Below, one piece after another: positions 10,850 through 19,373 of a DNA stretch of 42,147 nucleotides. Source of the DNA: QFOX01 sp044237845 (lineage in GTDB: Bacteria; Pseudomonadota; Alphaproteobacteria; Rickettsiales; UBA3002); contig JBIIEL010000018.1 in the NCBI GenBank assembly GCA_044237845.1, positions 1 to 42,147 of the forward strand. The letters run 5' to 3'. The notes under the pieces were generated by a model that saw nothing but the letters and a program-made list of their open reading frames with translations, did not search any database and was not told the DNA's origin. Position numbers and translations under genes: made by a program. Each line of letters begins with the position of its first letter. Position 1 is the stretch's first letter.

Positions 10850-12123
10850 TACACGTAGCCGATCTGTTCGACATCTAGCGCGCGATACGACAGCGTGCGA
10901 CCCTGGAACTGCTGAATGGCTTCCAGCAACAACAGCACGGTGCGGTTGTCGATGGGCAGCGGCTTGGCTGCATCGCTGCGCCAGTTCGAGCCTTTGGCTC
11001 GGCCTTCGAGGAAGGGGAAGCGGTCCGGATCGAAGAGCGAGCCGCCCAAAGCAGGCAGACGCAGGTTTTCGTGCTCAATGCCGCCGTACACCGCCCGGAA
11101 GATCGCCAGCAGGCGCGACCAAGCGTCCCAGCGGCGCTCCAGAATTTCTTCGGATTCCTTGCGCAACTGCATGCGCAAGGTGGAGAGCGCGTAGTTGGCT
11201 TCGTAGCGCTCGTCACCCATCAGGAGCAGGCCACGCTCCTCGGCGGAGAGCAGGAACACCAAGCGCATCATTACCGAGAGCGCCGCCTCATAGAGCTCGG
11301 GTTCCTTGACGTCGTGCAGGAGCTCTCGATTGCGATCCTGGTCAGCTTTGTCGAGTGTTTGAATCAATACTTCGACAGCGCGGCGTACTTGCTCGCCAAG
11401 GGCGTCGGTGACTTCGTCCTGGAACTTCAGGGAGCGATCGAACAGCGCGGGCAGTTGTTCGGTTTCGTCAACAAAGAAACGACGAATGCCTAGCAGGTGG
11501 ACGAACGCCTGCAAGGTGATGGGCTCTTGGCTCCAGATGCGGGCATACCAACTAGCAAAGGTGGTAACGGCACCCACCGGGGCATCCACCAGCATCCAGC
11601 GCTCGCCGTTGGTCACTAATCCGAGACGACAACCGAGAGAGCGGCACATCTGAACCATGCGATCGGCAGGAATGGCGGCCCAACCATCTTGTTTCAGCGT
11701 GGCTTCGAGGTCGACATCCTGCGCATAAGTCTGGATCAACAGCAGTGGTTTGTTGGCGCGTTGCTCATCTACTACCGCAAGATCGCACGACAGTGTCACG
11801 CCGTGTTCGGGCAAGCTGGCTTGGAGGTTAGCGGCGCACCATTCGGCGCGCTTGAGAACATCGCCTTTGCCGTCTTCATCAAACTCAAGGCCGCGCGATA
11901 GTACCTCGTCGATCCAGGCCACGTGCAACTCGGCGAACTGGGTATCTTCAAGGTCCAGCGCTTCGCGCCATTCCTCATAGGCTTGGCGCAGACGCTTGCG
12001 TTTGGTGGCATCCAGTTCTTCCAATCCTTGCGGAAAGGCTTCCTTCAGAACGGGAACGGCAAGGAAGGGGCCGGAGATCTCGATCAGCGACAGCCAATCA
12101 TCATGCACGCTGGGTGTAGTCAT
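10849..12123 (-). pseudogene. drmMI: DrmMI-like (DISARM class 1) adenine methyltransferase, N-terminal part only
   Basis: About 425 native residues remain of a large type IIG/PglX-like DNA adenine methyltransferase. Its start codon overlaps the stop of the helicase gene (ATGA) behind a GGAGG ribosome site, as in an operon. The retained region has the family's nuclease-like/helical N-terminus (PLLLIQTYAQDVD; GLVTNGERWMLV) and the conserved helical stretch RLVFLLSAEERGLLLMGDERY followed by YALSTLRMQLR. The frame then reads VEQIGYVYEG, where full-length relatives continue into the Rossmann methylase domain with the NPPY motif. That domain is absent. The sequence runs into antisense tpsA at 10844-10849, and the ORF continues nonsensically to 10681. 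Enzymatic activity is therefore not expected. Assignment to DrmMI rather than another IIG-like methylase rests mostly on the adjacent DrmD. Confidence 0.75.
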
Positions 12124-15100
12124 GCGGCACCTCCCTGAACGGCAGATGCAGGCACCAGAAAAATGACGGCGACCGGAAAGGTGCGGTCGTTGAGACTGGC
12201 GTAGCGGACTTCAATGGCCTCGACCTCCTGCTGGCGCTCGGCAGGAATGCGGGCAACACGTGCTTCCAGTGCGGCAGTGTCTCGCCTGAGCTGTGTTCGT
12301 TCGTCTTCTGAGAACAAAGAAAATTGCTCCGGTTGCTGATCCTTTTTCAGCTCAAACTGGATGACTTTCTCGAGCTCATCAAGCACGGTGCCAATGTCGG
12401 TCACTTCTTGCTGCTTGCGGGATTGCAGGGTGTTGGTCAGGAACTTGAGCCGGTCTTTTGAACGGGCATCTACCGCCTGCAGGATGGCGCTCTGCGCACG
12501 GTCGAATCGGACGCGGATGGCATCAAACAGAGAGTCTGCAGCGGTCAGCGGCTTGGCCTGATCCAGCCATTGCTGGACTTTGGTGACACCTTCTTCACGG
12601 CGGAAAGACTTGTCGCCCAGATAGCCTCCTGCGACCGTCAGCTCTTCGTGGAGACGATGATGGTTGCCGCCAGTGACGACCAGCCGCGAGATGACGACCA
12701 CGGCAGGCCCGTCGATCAGGGCGTCTGGCACCGAACGCACGGTGACACGATGCAACTTCTTCACATCGTCTTGCGCCCAGACCTCGGCGCGCAGCAAGCG
12801 CAGACTCATCTGTACCAGCCGGTGGTTCAGGTGAACCAGCACCACGTCGTCACGCCCTTTAGCGACGGCGTGATCGAAGGTTACGGGCCGAATTTGCAGT
12901 GTGTGGGGGTGGCGCAGCCCTTCGAGGCATCGAGCCCACGAACCCGATAGTGCAGGCATCTTGAATACGGTGCCTTCCGGGGCATCAGCCAAGGCAAAAG
13001 GCTTAAGCGGCGGACGGCCTGCCAACACAAGACCCGTCTTGACCGCCATGCGGATGTGCTCTGGCGTGAGATGAAAATCCTGCTGAGTGGTCAGGAGCCG
13101 TTCGTGCAGCTTGGCGACACGGTCTTTCAGTTCGCGCTCGGCGCGCACGAATCGCCTGGCCTTGGCGATCTTGGCTTCAGCGAGGCGGGTGTCGAGGTCT
13201 TTGAGCGAGCCTTCAATCAACCCCGACATTTGCGGCGCGATGACCGGATTGACGCTACCCATATCCGCCCGCATTGATTCGAGTTTGTGCAGTGCTCGGA
13301 TGATGTCGTCGCCGTGACCACCAATGGTTGCTTTGCCCTGTTCGCCACCATCGACGGGATGCCAGATCAAGACTTCCTTCTGTCGCTGCCCGTGCCGGTC
13401 GATACGGCCGTTGCGCTGCTCCATCACGTTGGGGTTGTATGGGATCTCCAGATGGATGAGGCAGTTACAATGGTTCTGCAAGTCGATACCTTCGGACGCG
13501 GCATCGGTGGCCAGCAGGATGCGCACCGCTGAATCCTTGGGCGAAGTCTGGAAGGCCGCTTTAACCTTCTCTCGTTCATCCTGCGGCATGCCGCCATGAA
13601 GGATGGCCAATCGATCGCCACCGAAACCGTGGCTGGCGAGGATCTCATGCATCCACTGGTGGGTGGTGCGATACTCGGTGAACAAGATGACCCGGCGATC
13701 ATTCCACTGGCCGTCAATCTTGAGATTGGTAGAGAGCCAATCAAGGACAGACTTGGCTTTGGCATCGACCTGGTTCTTGGCAGTCTGAGCCCACGACCGC
13801 AACTCGTTCAGCATTTTTTGCTGCTCTGCTGTCAGTGGTTGCGCATGACGTGAAGCCTCTTCGACGGCCTCGGACTGGGCGCTTTCAACATCCTGGTCGT
13901 TCGCGTAGTCTTCTTCGACTCGCAGGATGGCTTTGCGCAAAATGCGGTCGGCCATCGCATCCTTGTCCTTGCGATGGCTGCCATTGGCCAATGTAGCGAT
14001 GTGCTTTTCAAGGGTGGAGGCGAATGCGGCGGGTGAAGAGAAGAGCCGCTTCTTGAGCAACTGGTTGACGAACGACGTGCCGAAGCCATTGCCGACCTTT
14101 TCGGCATCCTGCTCGCGGATCGCGCAGTAGTCGTTCAGCTTTTGGTGAATGGCGCGCTCTTGTGCGGAGTACGACGCCAGCAGCGCTTGCAACTTGCGCT
14201 TCGCATAGAGCGGATTACCTTCGGCATCGACCAGGTCGCTTTTGAGGCGGCGGATCATCACCTGACTCAACTGCTTTTCATCTGGCAGGATGTTTCGAGC
14301 GAAACGCTGGTCGTCCAGCAACTCCAGCAGCGAAGTGAAGGATTCGGTATAGCCGTTGTGTGGAGTGGCCGTCAGAAATAGGCGATGCTGGAAGTGCGGG
14401 CTGATGGAGCGAATGAAGCGAGTGCGTTGGCTCTCCAGCGCGTAGTTCGCACCTGCAGCGGGGGCGATGTTGTGCGCTTCGTCGACGACCAGCATGTCGA
14501 ACTTGCGTGGGTAGCTGGTGTGTGAGGGCAGGACATCTCGCATGGCGCGCAATCCTTCGCCGCTTTTGACCCAGTCCATGGACGCAATCAGCCGTGGATG
14601 CGAAGTCCAGGGGTTGGCGTGAATTCCACGATCTCTGCGCAACTGCTTGATGTAGGCTGTGTCGACAACCCTGAAATCGAGGCCAAACTTTTCCAGCATC
14701 TCCACTCGCCACTTCTCTTGCAACGATGCGGGGCAGATGATCAGCACGGTGCGGGCACGGTGCCGCAGCAACATCTCCTGGATGACGAGACCGGCCTCAA
14801 TCGTCTTGCCCAAGCCGACGTCGTCGGCGATAAGCAGATTGACGCGCGCCATGTCGATTGCACGCACCAGCGGGTCAAGTTGGAAATCTTCAATGCTGAC
14901 GCCGCTTCGGAACGGCGCTTGTAAGAAGCCCCTATCGGCATTCGTAGCAGCACCCCAGCGCACCGCATCAAGGAAAGCCTCTAAAGTGTCTGAGTCGTCC
15001 TGACCGGTTATCGACGGCAGGCCTGCACGCTCAATGATTTGCGCGCCTGGCTCAATCTCCCAGATGACCTCAAGCTCCTCACCCAGACCGTCTTCGTCGA

Positions 15101-15260
15101 TGGATGAGAGGATCACGGCATTCTGTTGTACCGACGCTGATGTTAGCTTGGATGAGACGACTTCGGCAACGACCCACTGACGTCGCCTGATCTCGACCAG
15201 TTGTCCAGGTTCGGGGCGGGCGCGGTAGGCCTGGTTATTCTGTGCGTTCGAAATTTCCAT
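12120..15260 (-). CDS. drmD: DrmD-like SNF2-family helicase (DISARM class 1)
   Basis: This is a 1046-residue superfamily 2 helicase/translocase. Motif I is DDVGLGKT (146-153), motif II DEAH (260-263), motif III LTATPHNG (about 300), motif V ATDAASEGIDLQ, and motif VI QRNGRIDRHGQ (about 610-620). This is the HepA/RapA-like arrangement of DrmD, the helicase of class 1 DISARM anti-phage systems. The N-terminus has a small beta-rich segment (RRRQWVVAEVV), and the C-terminal third is charged and coiled-coil prone. It is intact and full length for the family. The stop overlaps the start of the DrmMI-like gene, and the cytosine methylase gene ends 75 bases upstream, so the three look co-transcribed. 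A stand-alone SNF2 helicase of another restriction system is the alternative. Without drmA, drmB and drmC it cannot form a complete known DISARM. Confidence 0.8.
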   Translation of the reverse strand: MEISNAQNNQAYRARPEPGQLVEIRRRQWVVAEVVSSKLTSASVQQNAVILSSIDEDGLGEELEVIWEIEPGAQIIERAGLPSITGQDDSDTLEAFLDAVRWGAATNADRGFLQAPFRSGVSIEDFQLDPLVRAIDMARVNLLIADDVGLGKTIEAGLVIQEMLLRHRARTVLIICPASLQEKWRVEMLEKFGLDFRVVDTAYIKQLRRDRGIHANPWTSHPRLIASMDWVKSGEGLRAMRDVLPSHTSYPRKFDMLVVDEAHNIAPAAGANYALESQRTRFIRSISPHFQHRLFLTATPHNGYTESFTSLLELLDDQRFARNILPDEKQLSQVMIRRLKSDLVDAEGNPLYAKRKLQALLASYSAQERAIHQKLNDYCAIREQDAEKVGNGFGTSFVNQLLKKRLFSSPAAFASTLEKHIATLANGSHRKDKDAMADRILRKAILRVEEDYANDQDVESAQSEAVEEASRHAQPLTAEQQKMLNELRSWAQTAKNQVDAKAKSVLDWLSTNLKIDGQWNDRRVILFTEYRTTHQWMHEILASHGFGGDRLAILHGGMPQDEREKVKAAFQTSPKDSAVRILLATDAASEGIDLQNHCNCLIHLEIPYNPNVMEQRNGRIDRHGQRQKEVLIWHPVDGGEQGKATIGGHGDDIIRALHKLESMRADMGSVNPVIAPQMSGLIEGSLKDLDTRLAEAKIAKARRFVRAERELKDRVAKLHERLLTTQQDFHLTPEHIRMAVKTGLVLAGRPPLKPFALADAPEGTVFKMPALSGSWARCLEGLRHPHTLQIRPVTFDHAVAKGRDDVVLVHLNHRLVQMSLRLLRAEVWAQDDVKKLHRVTVRSVPDALIDGPAVVVISRLVVTGGNHHRLHEELTVAGGYLGDKSFRREEGVTKVQQWLDQAKPLTAADSLFDAIRVRFDRAQSAILQAVDARSKDRLKFLTNTLQSRKQQEVTDIGTVLDELEKVIQFELKKDQQPEQFSLFSEDERTQLRRDTAALEARVARIPAERQQEVEAIEVRYASLNDRTFPVAVIFLVPASAVQGGAA

Positions 15261-15335
15261 GCGGCCTACGTATTCCTACTCTGTCGGTTCTATGCGCCCC
15301 GGCAAATGGCCGGAACGGCATTTATCGGGTCATGG

Positions 15336-16375
15336 TTATTGCGCAATCTCTGCAAGATGGGAGTTTATGCTGCGTGCGATCGCGCGGCCAAGGTCAACAG
15401 GAACGGCATTGCCGATGAGGCGCCCGAGTTTCTTGAAGTTCACCTCACCGTCATTGGGAATAAACGCGTAGTCACGCGGGAAGCTCTGAATGATTGCCGC
15501 TTCTCTTAAGGTGATTGCCCGATCCTGTTCGGGGTGCCCGAATCGGACATTCCCAAACCCATAGCATTGCGTTGTCATAGTGGGAGCAGGCTTATCCCAC
15601 TCCATGCGACCATAGACGCCCGGGTAGGTCCTCCCGCTTTCTGCTCGATGGCAGTCGGCGACGAGATGTTTTGGCCAGTCACGCCACGTTCCGCCCGGCT
15701 TCGAAACTTTGATGCGTTTGAGATTCTTCTCTGACAGCGTTGATGATACGTGCAACTTGTCTTTGGGTGCCGCCTCGCCAGCGCTCAGCGCTCGCAGGCG
15801 ACCGACACTTGCCTTACAGTCTTGGGCTTTTCGAGCGTAGGCTCAATCATCTTGATCTCGCCGTGCAGGGATGCCAACAGCACCATGCGTCGGCGAGTCT
15901 GTGGTACGCCGTATTGGGAACTATCGACGACATCAAACCATACGTTGTAACCGAGTCGCTTTAGCGTATCGACGAAGTCATGAAACACCTCGTGCTTGGC
16001 AACGGTTGGAACATTTTCCATTGTAATGACATCTGGGCGAGCGCCTTTTGCCAGACGAGCGAACTCGTACAAGAGCCCCCATTTCCCGTCTTTCCCATCA
16101 AGCTCGTAGCGCTGTGCATAAGTGGAAAAGGGCTGGCAAGGAGCGCACCCGGCAAGGATCTTCAAGTTGGCATCACCGAATAATGCATTAAGCTCAGCCA
16201 GAGTTACCTTGCTAATGTCTCGCTCTACAAATTTAGCACCATTATTAACCTCGTAAGGAAAGCGGCAAGCAGGGTCCATATCTATACCAGCAACAACTGG
16301 CACTCCCTCTAGCACGAAGCCATGCGTCAGTCCGCCAGCACCACAGAACAAATCAACACAAGAAACTTTTGTCAT
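15336..16375 (-). pseudogene. Cytosine-5 DNA methyltransferase, frameshifted
   Basis: This C5 DNA methyltransferase is split between two frames. The first 196-residue frame (16375 to 15785) has motif I (DLFCGAGGLTHGF), motif IV with the catalytic Cys (GCAPCQPFS), motif VI (ENV) and motif VIII (QTRRRM). Near 15801-15808 the reading passes to another frame, GRLRALSAGEAAPKDKLHVSS. That frame carries a small target-recognition region (TWRDWP, TYPGVYGRMEWDKPAPTMTTQ), motif IX (REAAIIQSFPRDY) and motif X (GNAVPVDLGRAIA), ending at 15336. A one-base deletion in the codon after VRQV explains the break. Repaired, the protein would be about 345 residues. AGGA lies before the start ATG. Its position upstream of a DrmD-like gene suggests a modification enzyme of the same operon. 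A sequencing error is possible. Confidence 0.85.
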
Positions 16376-16650
16376 TTCAACAATCCTAAACGCTTACTTT
16401 TATTTCATCGTTAAATGTGGCGATTTAAGTCCGCCATTTTTAGTATTTAGGAATACAGGAAAAATCCTTTTAAGCAACGACTGGTCGCAATGGCGTGTGA
16501 TGATAAGGTGATCTCCTTATCGCCTATGAGTGTCGGACAGGAACTCACAGCAAGTGTTCAAAATGAGCAAGCAAGCGGTTTATGTTGCGACGCCTGGGAT
16601 ATATCGCTGTAAAGATTACCCCAATTAACAAGATTGGCATCGCACACGGT
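16376..16650. other. Non-coding interval upstream of the methyltransferase operon
   Basis: No coding frame is supported in these 275 bases. They hold a 7-base inverted repeat GATAAGG-N6-CCTTATC (16503-16522) without a T-tract, and an imperfect AT-flanked palindrome (GGCG-N9-CGCC, about 16422-16438). The latter lies about 50-65 bases before the methyltransferase start and is a plausible operator. The interval must contain the promoter of the minus-strand methyltransferase-helicase operon and the 3' flank of umuC. Confidence 0.4.
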
Positions 16651-17913
16651 TTAGCGATCTATCAAAACTATGGGTATTTCTGATAGTCGCGTAGTGTAGC
16701 ATGGCGACTTCTTCTCACGCCGCATCTGCCAGTGCGGCCTGATGCCTTGCGCAGCATAAAACAGGCTGCGCTTACCATGACGTCGATTGATATTATCCAG
16801 TGTGCTCATAAGTGCTGCGGACTTCTCGCTGACAAGCGGCGCAAACAATTCCCGCTGCGTTTCGGCTTTAGAAGAAATTTCGAGTAGCATTACACCAGCC
16901 TTGCGGTAGCCAGGATCACGCCGGTAAAACCGATCGACCCCCGCTTTGGCAGCTACAATCAGTTCACTGGTGTCATCGGTGGGGCGCGGTAGGCTAACCG
17001 TGGTCGCGTTGTAATAGGGCAGATCATTTTTGAAGCGGTTAGTGTTCTCAGCAAATACCTGGATAGTCTGTACGTAGCTGCCTTGCTTGCGAAGCTTTTC
17101 TGCGGCGCGCCCCATGTAAGTAGCGACGGCCTGCTCAAGCTCTGCTTTCGAGGTGATCACGAGGCCAAAGGCACGTGAGGCGATAATCTGCTTCTTTGGG
17201 CTGGCGATTTCTAACCCAAGGCATCGCTGGCCTTGCAGCTCCCACACCACCCGTTGCATGGTGACGCTGAACCGCTTGCGGACCTGGGCGCTGTTGAGTG
17301 AAGCAAGATCGAGGGCCGTATAAACGCCAAGTGCCGAGAGCTGCTTGGTGAGCCGATGGCCAATCCCCCACACATCGTTGACCTCAAAAGCCGCAAGCAT
17401 TGCGCGCCGCTGATCATCGGTAGTGATAGCGAATACACCCGTAGTGGTTCGCTTCTTCGCCCACCAATTGGCTGCCTTGGCGAGGGTCTGGGTAGGGCCG
17501 ATGCCAACGGATACCGGGATGCCCGTCCATTGCAGGATGCGCGCCCGCATCTCAGCGGCTAGTGTGCTCACGGCTTCAATGGGCATATTGTCCAGATCGG
17601 CAAAGGCTTCATCAATGGAGTAGATTTCAAGCTCGGGCACCATGTCGCCTATAATACTCATCACCCGTGCCGACATATCGCCGTAAAGCTCGTAGTTGGA
17701 TGAGAACACAGCAACACCATTGCGCTCGATAATATCTTTGCACTTAAAGTAGGGGCTACCCATCACCAGCCCCAGCGCCTTAGCTTCTGGGGTGAGGGCG
17801 ATACAGCAGCCGTCATTATTGGAAAGCACCACGATGGGGCGTTTGGCTAACTCAGGACGAAACACCCGCTCGCACGAGCAATAGAAGCTGTTGCAGTCAA
17901 TGAGGGCATACAT
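16651..17913 (-). CDS. umuC: UmuC, catalytic subunit of DNA polymerase V
   Basis: This is a Y-family translesion DNA polymerase that, with cleaved UmuD, copies damaged DNA at low fidelity. The start chosen is ATG 17913, four bases after the umuD stop, giving MYALIDCNSFYCSCE and 420 residues, essentially the length of the E. coli protein. The longer upstream reading overlaps umuD and is unlikely. Active-site acidic residues are present: D6 in LIDCNSF, and D101/E102 in YSIDEAF. Fingers/palm motifs NNDGCC and the helix-hairpin-helix-like VWGIGHRLTKQLSALGV follow, then the little-finger domain and the UmuC C-terminal extension (KSAALMSTLDNINRRHGKRSLFYAAQG). It forms an operon with umuD. Complete umuDC pairs are common on mobile islands, as here. 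Confidence 0.95.
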   Translation of the reverse strand: MYALIDCNSFYCSCERVFRPELAKRPIVVLSNNDGCCIALTPEAKALGLVMGSPYFKCKDIIERNGVAVFSSNYELYGDMSARVMSIIGDMVPELEIYSIDEAFADLDNMPIEAVSTLAAEMRARILQWTGIPVSVGIGPTQTLAKAANWWAKKRTTTGVFAITTDDQRRAMLAAFEVNDVWGIGHRLTKQLSALGVYTALDLASLNSAQVRKRFSVTMQRVVWELQGQRCLGLEIASPKKQIIASRAFGLVITSKAELEQAVATYMGRAAEKLRKQGSYVQTIQVFAENTNRFKNDLPYYNATTVSLPRPTDDTSELIVAAKAGVDRFYRRDPGYRKAGVMLLEISSKAETQRELFAPLVSEKSAALMSTLDNINRRHGKRSLFYAAQGIRPHWQMRREKKSPCYTTRLSEIPIVLIDR

Positions 17914-17917
17914 GGCG

Positions 17918-18433
17918 CTAACACGCGTGGATGCAGTTGGTAACAACGCCCCACACCATCACGCCGCTTTCAGGATCAACAGGGATGGGTTGAAAATCCT
18001 TATTAGCTGGCATTAGCCATGGCTTACCGTTTTTGATTATGAGGCGCTTGACTGTTAGCTGGCCTTCCACTGCCGCAATGACAATTTTGCCGCTTGTGGG
18101 CTTCAAGCTGCGGTCAACAATAAGCAAGTCGCCATCACGGATGCCCGCATCAATCATCGAATCGCCCGATGCACGCACCAAAAACGTCGCGGATGGTTTC
18201 TTTATGAGGTGGTGGTTGAGGTCAATTTTATCCTCTATATAATCGTCAGCAGGGGACGGGAAGCCTGCTTGAACGCGGCTTGAATAGAGTGGCAGCTTCA
18301 AGCCCTCCGTCGCGGCATATTCCTTAACGGCATCGACTAAACTAATCGGGACCCGTACTGCTTTAGTGGATTCCCCATAGCGCCCTTGCCCCTTTGGTCT
18401 CCCAGCTCCCTTTCTTGCTCCGCCATGTGCCAT
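17918..18433 (-). CDS. umuD: UmuD-like LexA/S24 protein with N-terminal extension
   Basis: This is the self-cleaving accessory subunit of polymerase V. The cleavage site is A56-G57 in VQAGFPSPADD. The Ser/Lys dyad is S92 (GDSM) and K129 (LTVKR). Their spacing from the cleavage site and from each other (36 and 37 residues) matches E. coli UmuD exactly. The protein is 171 residues because of about 32 extra N-terminal residues: a basic GGARKGAGRPKG stretch (AT-hook-like core GRPKG) followed by TKAVRVPISLVDAVKEYA, which could be a short ribbon-helix-helix-like element. This suggests the intact form may bind DNA, like other UmuD relatives with extra N-terminal domains. A perfect palindrome lies just upstream of its ATG. 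The gene is co-transcribed with umuC. Confidence 0.92.
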   Translation of the reverse strand: MAHGGARKGAGRPKGQGRYGESTKAVRVPISLVDAVKEYAATEGLKLPLYSSRVQAGFPSPADDYIEDKIDLNHHLIKKPSATFLVRASGDSMIDAGIRDGDLLIVDRSLKPTSGKIVIAAVEGQLTVKRLIIKNGKPWLMPANKDFQPIPVDPESGVMVWGVVTNCIHAC

Positions 18434-18443
18434 CGTTGCCCTG

Positions 18444-18468
18444 CTTGATTATTGTTACTATAATCAAG
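18444..18468. promoter_or_regulatory. Palindromic operator upstream of umuD
   Basis: A perfect 25-base palindromic element, CTTGATTAT-N7-ATAATCAAG, starts 11 bases before the umuD ATG. It overlaps where a promoter -10 region or leader would be (TATAGT on the minus strand). It matches neither the gamma-type LexA box (CTGT-N8-ACAG) nor the alphaproteobacterial GTTC-N7-GTTC box. It is a candidate binding site for the UmuD-like protein or a local repressor. Confidence 0.55.
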
Positions 18469-18686
18469 ATGTGCGCAAGTGGCGTGTTCGTCAAGGCTGT
18501 TTATGCTTAGAATTATGCTGTGAATAGATGCAGTGTGTGGCTAACTGTTGTCCCAAAGTGTCCCATGGAATGTGCGGCTTTAGGGGGCTTTGACGAGTAC
18601 CGTTATCATGGGTCTATTTATGCGCCATTAACCAGAAATTAAGGTCTTTATGCTAAAACTGGAGGGATAGCATCAAAGGACTTGCC

Positions 18687-19373
18687 ATGAACAAAGAAGA
18701 AGCACTCAAGATTTTAGAGCAGGCTCGCGACGTTAGTGCATCAAAGCTGAAACTGGCATTTGAGACACTTGCTAAAGTCGATCCGCTGACGGTGATTCAG
18801 AAATCTTATTTATTGTATAACGAGGCGGCTGAAGAGTCGGTGCTTAAAACCGCATGGTTTACCCTTGCAAAAACGGATCTGAAAACGGTGATTGAGAAAG
18901 ACTGGCGGCTAGAAGACAAAAAATATAAAGATGAGGTGCTGGACATCGCTTTTCACGCGGGTGCGAAAACGGATCCAAAAACGGTGCTTAGTAACATCTA
19001 TCTCTTGGACGGCAAGAAGTATAAAGATGAGGTGCTGGGCATCGCTTTTCCACTGGCCGCAAAAACGGTTCAATGGACTGTATTTAATCAAGCGGGTCTC
19101 CTGAAAGGTAAGGCGCATGAAGCGGCGGTGCTGGACACAGCATTTCACACTGCCGCGAAGCATGACCCATGCACGGTGATAAGAAACACAGATCTCCTGA
19201 AAGGTAAACCGTATGAAGCGGAGGTGACAAATACGATCACTTCTTCAGCAGGAGGCGCGCTTGCGTTCGCGCAACAGTTTAACGCGCTGCACGAATTGCC
19301 TGATGCTAAACGCTTTGAAGTGCTAAAGAAGCTGAATGCTTCACAGGAATTCGACCTCATTAGAAGACCATAA
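18687..19373 (+). CDS. Helical tandem-repeat protein (possible N-terminal half of the next ORF)
   Basis: I do not recognise a named family. The 228 residues start at ATG behind AAAGGA, with no signal peptide. They contain about five repeats of roughly 32-33 residues with the pattern LAKTDPKTVI...LLxGKxYExEVLxxAFxxA, at about residues 27-190. Each reads as a helix-turn-helix hairpin, like a HEAT/TPR-type solenoid used for protein binding. The frame ends at 19373 inside a region where a second frame (from 19336) carries on with a putative peptidase domain. The overlap is 38 bases and the second frame is offset by one base. A frameshift in an ancestral single gene of about 480 codons is therefore likely. 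Translational coupling of two genes is the alternative. Confidence 0.7.
   Translation: MNKEEALKILEQARDVSASKLKLAFETLAKVDPLTVIQKSYLLYNEAAEESVLKTAWFTLAKTDLKTVIEKDWRLEDKKYKDEVLDIAFHAGAKTDPKTVLSNIYLLDGKKYKDEVLGIAFPLAAKTVQWTVFNQAGLLKGKAHEAAVLDTAFHTAAKHDPCTVIRNTDLLKGKPYEAEVTNTITSSAGGALAFAQQFNALHELPDAKRFEVLKKLNASQEFDLIRRP

Noticed and set aside
10850..10878. Last residues of the tpsA open frame
   Set aside because: They translate the antisense of the drmMI remnant and end at a chance stop.
16503..16522. GATAAGG/CCTTATC hairpin as a terminator of umuC
   Set aside because: It lies about 130 bases beyond the stop and has no T-tract on either strand.
18434..18540. Canonical LexA box for umuDC
   Set aside because: Neither CTGT-N8-ACAG nor GTTC-N7-GTTC is present. 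GTTCGTCAAGGCTGTT is only a partial match.
18545..18570. Direct repeat TGTCCCA-AAG-TGTCCCA as an attachment or integrase remnant
   Set aside because: The repeat is too short, and no integrase-like translation supports it.
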